A DNA stretch of 53,002 nt, from the NCBI GenBank assembly GCA_021161905.1, contig JAGGZT010000066.1:1-53002 (forward strand), given 5' to 3'. The position numbers were made by a program, and so were the translations under genes. Numbering within the stretch: the first letter of the stretch is position 1; each line of letters opens with the position of its first letter. Positions 50,936-53,002 of the stretch are shown here, one piece after another. Below the pieces are notes generated by a model that ran no database searches, was not told where the DNA came from, and saw only the letters and a list, made by a program, of their open reading frames with translations. Source of the DNA: Acidobacteriota bacterium. Its GTDB lineage: Bacteria; Acidobacteriota; B3-B38; Guanabaribacteriales; JAGGZT01.

Positions 50936-51728
50936 GATGGACTTCTTAAAGGAAGTTAGTGCACTTCCTAAGGGTGTTTACCTTCAGTTGGTTACCAAGC
51001 TTACTTTACTCGATGAGACGATTATCCGTAGTAACGATCCCGAGGAGGTACTCACCTTCCGGTATCAGAAGTTGGGCAACAGGTTCATAATACCTTGGAG
51101 AAAGATCAAGGGGAAGCTACGCCGAATGACTTTAGAGAAACAGCGCTCTCTTGGGATAAGTCCTGACTGTCATCTGAAAGATGATCTTTGTATGAGATGC
51201 CCCAGTTGTTTTATCTTTGGCGGTACTGGTGAAACGAGTAGCGCTAAGGTGGCATATAACATATTAGGCAGAATACTCGGTGAGACCTTTATCTCAACGA
51301 CAGAGGTCGGAGAGGTGGAGCCCTATACCCAGAATGCGGTCGATGAGCTAACCCATACCACGGGACAGGCTTTGATGAATATCGTTACCGTCCCGCCAGA
51401 AACCGAATTTTATGGGGTGATTACTGTCAAGGATCCGACTAAAGAGATGGCATCAGTGGTGATAGATAACCTAAAACGGCTTACCAGGATTGGGGCGAGA
51501 AGTGTAGAATGGGGAAGGGCTACTCTCGAGATCTTGGGGTATAAACTTACCGATCGAGAGGACCTTAGCGCCTATTTCATTGTTAATGATAATGGTGACC
51601 TCCTTTCTGAGCTGGAGAAGGTAGATTCGCTTTCCCTCCCTGAGGTTGAAAGCTCTTACAGAATATTAGATGAGCAGGTTGCTACTATTGTTGAAAGCAT
51701 CAATAAAAAAGCGACTAAAAGGAAATGA
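50928..51728 (+). CDS. csc2: Type I-D backbone subunit Csc2 (Cas7)
   Basis: The 266-aa protein carries the Csc2 pattern: L-P-K-G-x-Y near the start, a basic loop (K-G-K-L-R-R), the cysteine-rich C-M-R-C-P-S-C-F-I-F-G, and T-T-E-V-G-E-V-E-P then T-G-Q-A-L. Csc2 forms the helical filament on the crRNA spacer in the Cascade-like complex. It seems shorter than the cyanobacterial and archaeal Csc2 proteins I know of. AAGGAGG precedes the ATG inside the end of cas10d; the stop overlaps csc1 (ATGA). Confidence 0.88.
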   Translation: MNKMDFLKEVSALPKGVYLQLVTKLTLLDETIIRSNDPEEVLTFRYQKLGNRFIIPWRKIKGKLRRMTLEKQRSLGISPDCHLKDDLCMRCPSCFIFGGTGETSSAKVAYNILGRILGETFISTTEVGEVEPYTQNAVDELTHTTGQALMNIVTVPPETEFYGVITVKDPTKEMASVVIDNLKRLTRIGARSVEWGRATLEILGYKLTDREDLSAYFIVNDNGDLLSELEKVDSLSLPEVESSYRILDEQVATIVESINKKATKRK

Positions 51729-52465
51729 AGATCTATAAATACACCATAACATTGCTTGATTCCCTCTTCTATTCTCGGGAGGGTTTAGGAAGTGCTTTCT
51801 CGCCTCCTTATCTCCATGCCACAGCGGTTAACTGTGCGGTAAATTATGCTCTTTCACTTAATCCCGAGCTCCAACCGTATGTTATTTCCGAAGCAAATGG
51901 TGGCAGAAATACACCTCGATATAAGAATTCGCTCGTTAATGATGCTTTCTACTTTACCCCAGCTCGGCTAAAAGGGGTATTAAGGTATCAACCTCAGACA
52001 GTAAAAGGTGATCAGGATGGTTTTTTAATAACCGGCTATGGTAGCAGTGGAGGAAAGGCAGAGGTACTTAAAGCTTATCAGATATTCGAGATACCTCCTG
52101 AAGCAGTGTTCGAAGGTTATCTCTTCCTGAGGCAGGATGATCTTGTTCTCCCCCAGCTTATTCGTTTAGGGAGCTTTCGGGGAAAAGCGAGGCTTGAGGT
52201 GGCTACAGTTTTTATCAAGGAAGTAGAAGAGGAACTAGTCCTTGTTGAGCATCCTGTAGATCCTCTTGTTTCCGAGGTTGAACGGGGGGTTATGGTGAAT
52301 CTTTTCCCTTACCCTGTGGTAGAAAGTGCTAGCTGTCCCTTTGCGGTTAGAGTGATAGAGGAGGGGGAGAAATTTCCTAAGTTTGTTACGCCTCCGGATG
52401 AATTTAAGAAATATTTCGGAAGAAGGGAGGAAAAAGGACATCCTAAAAGAGGGATGATTGTGTGA
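51725..52465 (+). CDS. csc1: Type I-D subunit Csc1 (Cas5)
   Basis: The 246-aa protein has an N-terminal RAMP-like strand (Y-K-Y-T-I-T-L-L-D-S-L-F-Y) and the Csc1 feature R-L-G-S-F-R-G-K-A-R-L-E-V in its middle. It should cap the 5' handle of the crRNA as the Cas5 subunit. Gene order cas3-cas10d-csc2-csc1-cas6 matches type I-D loci. The stop shares its last base with the cas6 start (TGATG). Confidence 0.88.
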   Translation: MKIYKYTITLLDSLFYSREGLGSAFSPPYLHATAVNCAVNYALSLNPELQPYVISEANGGRNTPRYKNSLVNDAFYFTPARLKGVLRYQPQTVKGDQDGFLITGYGSSGGKAEVLKAYQIFEIPPEAVFEGYLFLRQDDLVLPQLIRLGSFRGKARLEVATVFIKEVEEELVLVEHPVDPLVSEVERGVMVNLFPYPVVESASCPFAVRVIEEGEKFPKFVTPPDEFKKYFGRREEKGHPKRGMIV

Positions 52466-53002
52466 TGAAGGTAAGATTCGCTCTCCTCAGGTTCGGGGTG
52501 GGGAGGGAGGTGAAGGTTTCTGCTGCCAAGCTGAGGGGATACATCGTCTCCCGGTTTCCCGATGAGGTTCTCCTACACCAACATTTAGGGGGGCGGTTTA
52601 TCTACTCTTATCCCAAGGTCCAATATAAGATCATAGGTGGGGTTCCTTTCATTGTGGGGCTCGAGGAGGGTGCAGAGCTTCTCCCCCGTATTGCTTCCGA
52701 GGTGAAGGAGTTGGTTCTCGGTACCGAGGTTTTTCCCCTATTGGGGAAGGAGATTGTTGAAGAGGAGGTTGAACTTAAGGAGGCAAATCCTCCGCTTCGT
52801 TATCGTTTCTTCACCCCTTGGCTCGCCCTGAATGAGGAAAACTACGAGAAGTATCTCAAGCTATCGCCTAAAGAGCGCCGGAGAGAGCTTTCCCGGATCC
52901 TTGTGGGCAATCTCATCACGATGGCTAAAGGGCTTGAGTATGTGGTCCTTTTTGATGTTTGGGCAAAGGTGTTCGTTCATCCAGTCCCAACATCGTTTAA
53001 GC
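52465..53002 (+). CDS. cas6: Cas6 family crRNA-processing endoribonuclease (partial, cut by window end)
   Basis: 179 codons are open from ATG 52465 to the window edge with no stop. The start M-K-V-R-F-A-L-L-R-F looks like the first beta strand of a RAMP fold. An F-F-T-P-W-L-A-L-N segment follows, then a run of basic residues (R-R-R-E-L-S-R-I-L-V-G-N) near residue 145. These features and the position after csc1 fit Cas6, which cuts the repeat RNA. It resembles the Cas6 type with an N-terminal extra domain rather than the shortest forms. The catalytic residues cannot be judged from the fragment. Confidence 0.75.
   Translation, partial: MKVRFALLRFGVGREVKVSAAKLRGYIVSRFPDEVLLHQHLGGRFIYSYPKVQYKIIGGVPFIVGLEEGAELLPRIASEVKELVLGTEVFPLLGKEIVEEEVELKEANPPLRYRFFTPWLALNEENYEKYLKLSPKERRRELSRILVGNLITMAKGLEYVVLFDVWAKVFVHPVPTSFK

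Noticed and set aside
46653-53002. CRISPR repeat array
   Set aside because: No regularly spaced direct repeats are visible in the intergenic region before cas3 or anywhere in the window; the array must be outside.

Overview
The window looks like a bacterial chromosome segment from a diderm (Gram-negative type) with little DNA between genes. Evidence for two membranes is an OmpA-family barrel with a peptidoglycan-binding end, several small barrels ending in aromatic residues, a TonB-like protein, lipobox and Tat signals, and a DUF5916 barrel. The combination of a group 3b [NiFe] hydrogenase, a Ser/Thr kinase with PEGA repeats, N-acyl-D-amino-acid deacylase, DUF5916 and carboxypeptidase-regulatory/TPR secreted proteins would fit Acidobacteriota (for example the Aminicenantes lineage), but that placement is inference and cannot be proved here. 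Promoters close to the sigma-70 consensus (TTGACA, 17 bp, TATAAT-like) are easy to see.

Layout. 1-3.3 kb: an AT-richer block of four secreted or outer-membrane proteins, one of them frameshifted. 3.4-6.5 kb: a zinc-type CDF transporter, a convergent flavin reductase, then a macrodomain gene coupled to a sugar nucleotidyltransferase. 6.5-8.9 kb: a secreted carboxypeptidase-regulatory/TPR protein and a decayed tandem copy. 8.9-9.3 kb: a gene-free stretch with a complete promoter, a short reading frame, hairpins and a terminator. 9.3-18.95 kb: one long operon for a group 3b hydrogenase (subunits beta, gamma, delta, alpha), its C-terminal protease and HypB, F, C, D and E, with no hypA. 18.95-21.7 kb: recN and a threonine synthase on the minus strand. 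21.85-29.2 kb: three genes for DNA end-processing enzymes, two UvrD-type helicases with RecB-like Fe-S nuclease ends and one free Cas4/Dna2-like Fe-S nuclease. 29.2-31.8 kb: a coiled-coil TonB-like protein, a TIM-barrel isomerase-like protein and a lytic transglycosylase. 32.1-35.0 kb: OmpA, DUF192 and TPR lipoprotein genes. 35.1-38.5 kb: gap-pgk-tpi-secG and tRNA-Leu(GAG). 38.6-42.6 kb: a phospho-signalling operon (triple FHA protein, PP2C phosphatase, Ser/Thr kinase). 42.7-46.65 kb: Tat-exported D-aminoacylase and a DUF5916 barrel. 46.8 kb to the end: a type I-D CRISPR effector operon (cas3 helicase, cas10d with HD domain, csc2, csc1, cas6), cut by the window end.

How it works together. The hydrogenase operon carries nearly everything needed to build an NAD(P)-linked cytoplasmic hydrogenase. 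The type I-D genes encode a crRNA-guided interference complex whose nuclease is on Cas10d rather than Cas3. Adaptation genes and the repeat array are not in view and probably lie to the right. The most novel-looking items are the promoter/hairpin/terminator unit ahead of the hydrogenase operon and the three-gene helicase-nuclease operon.
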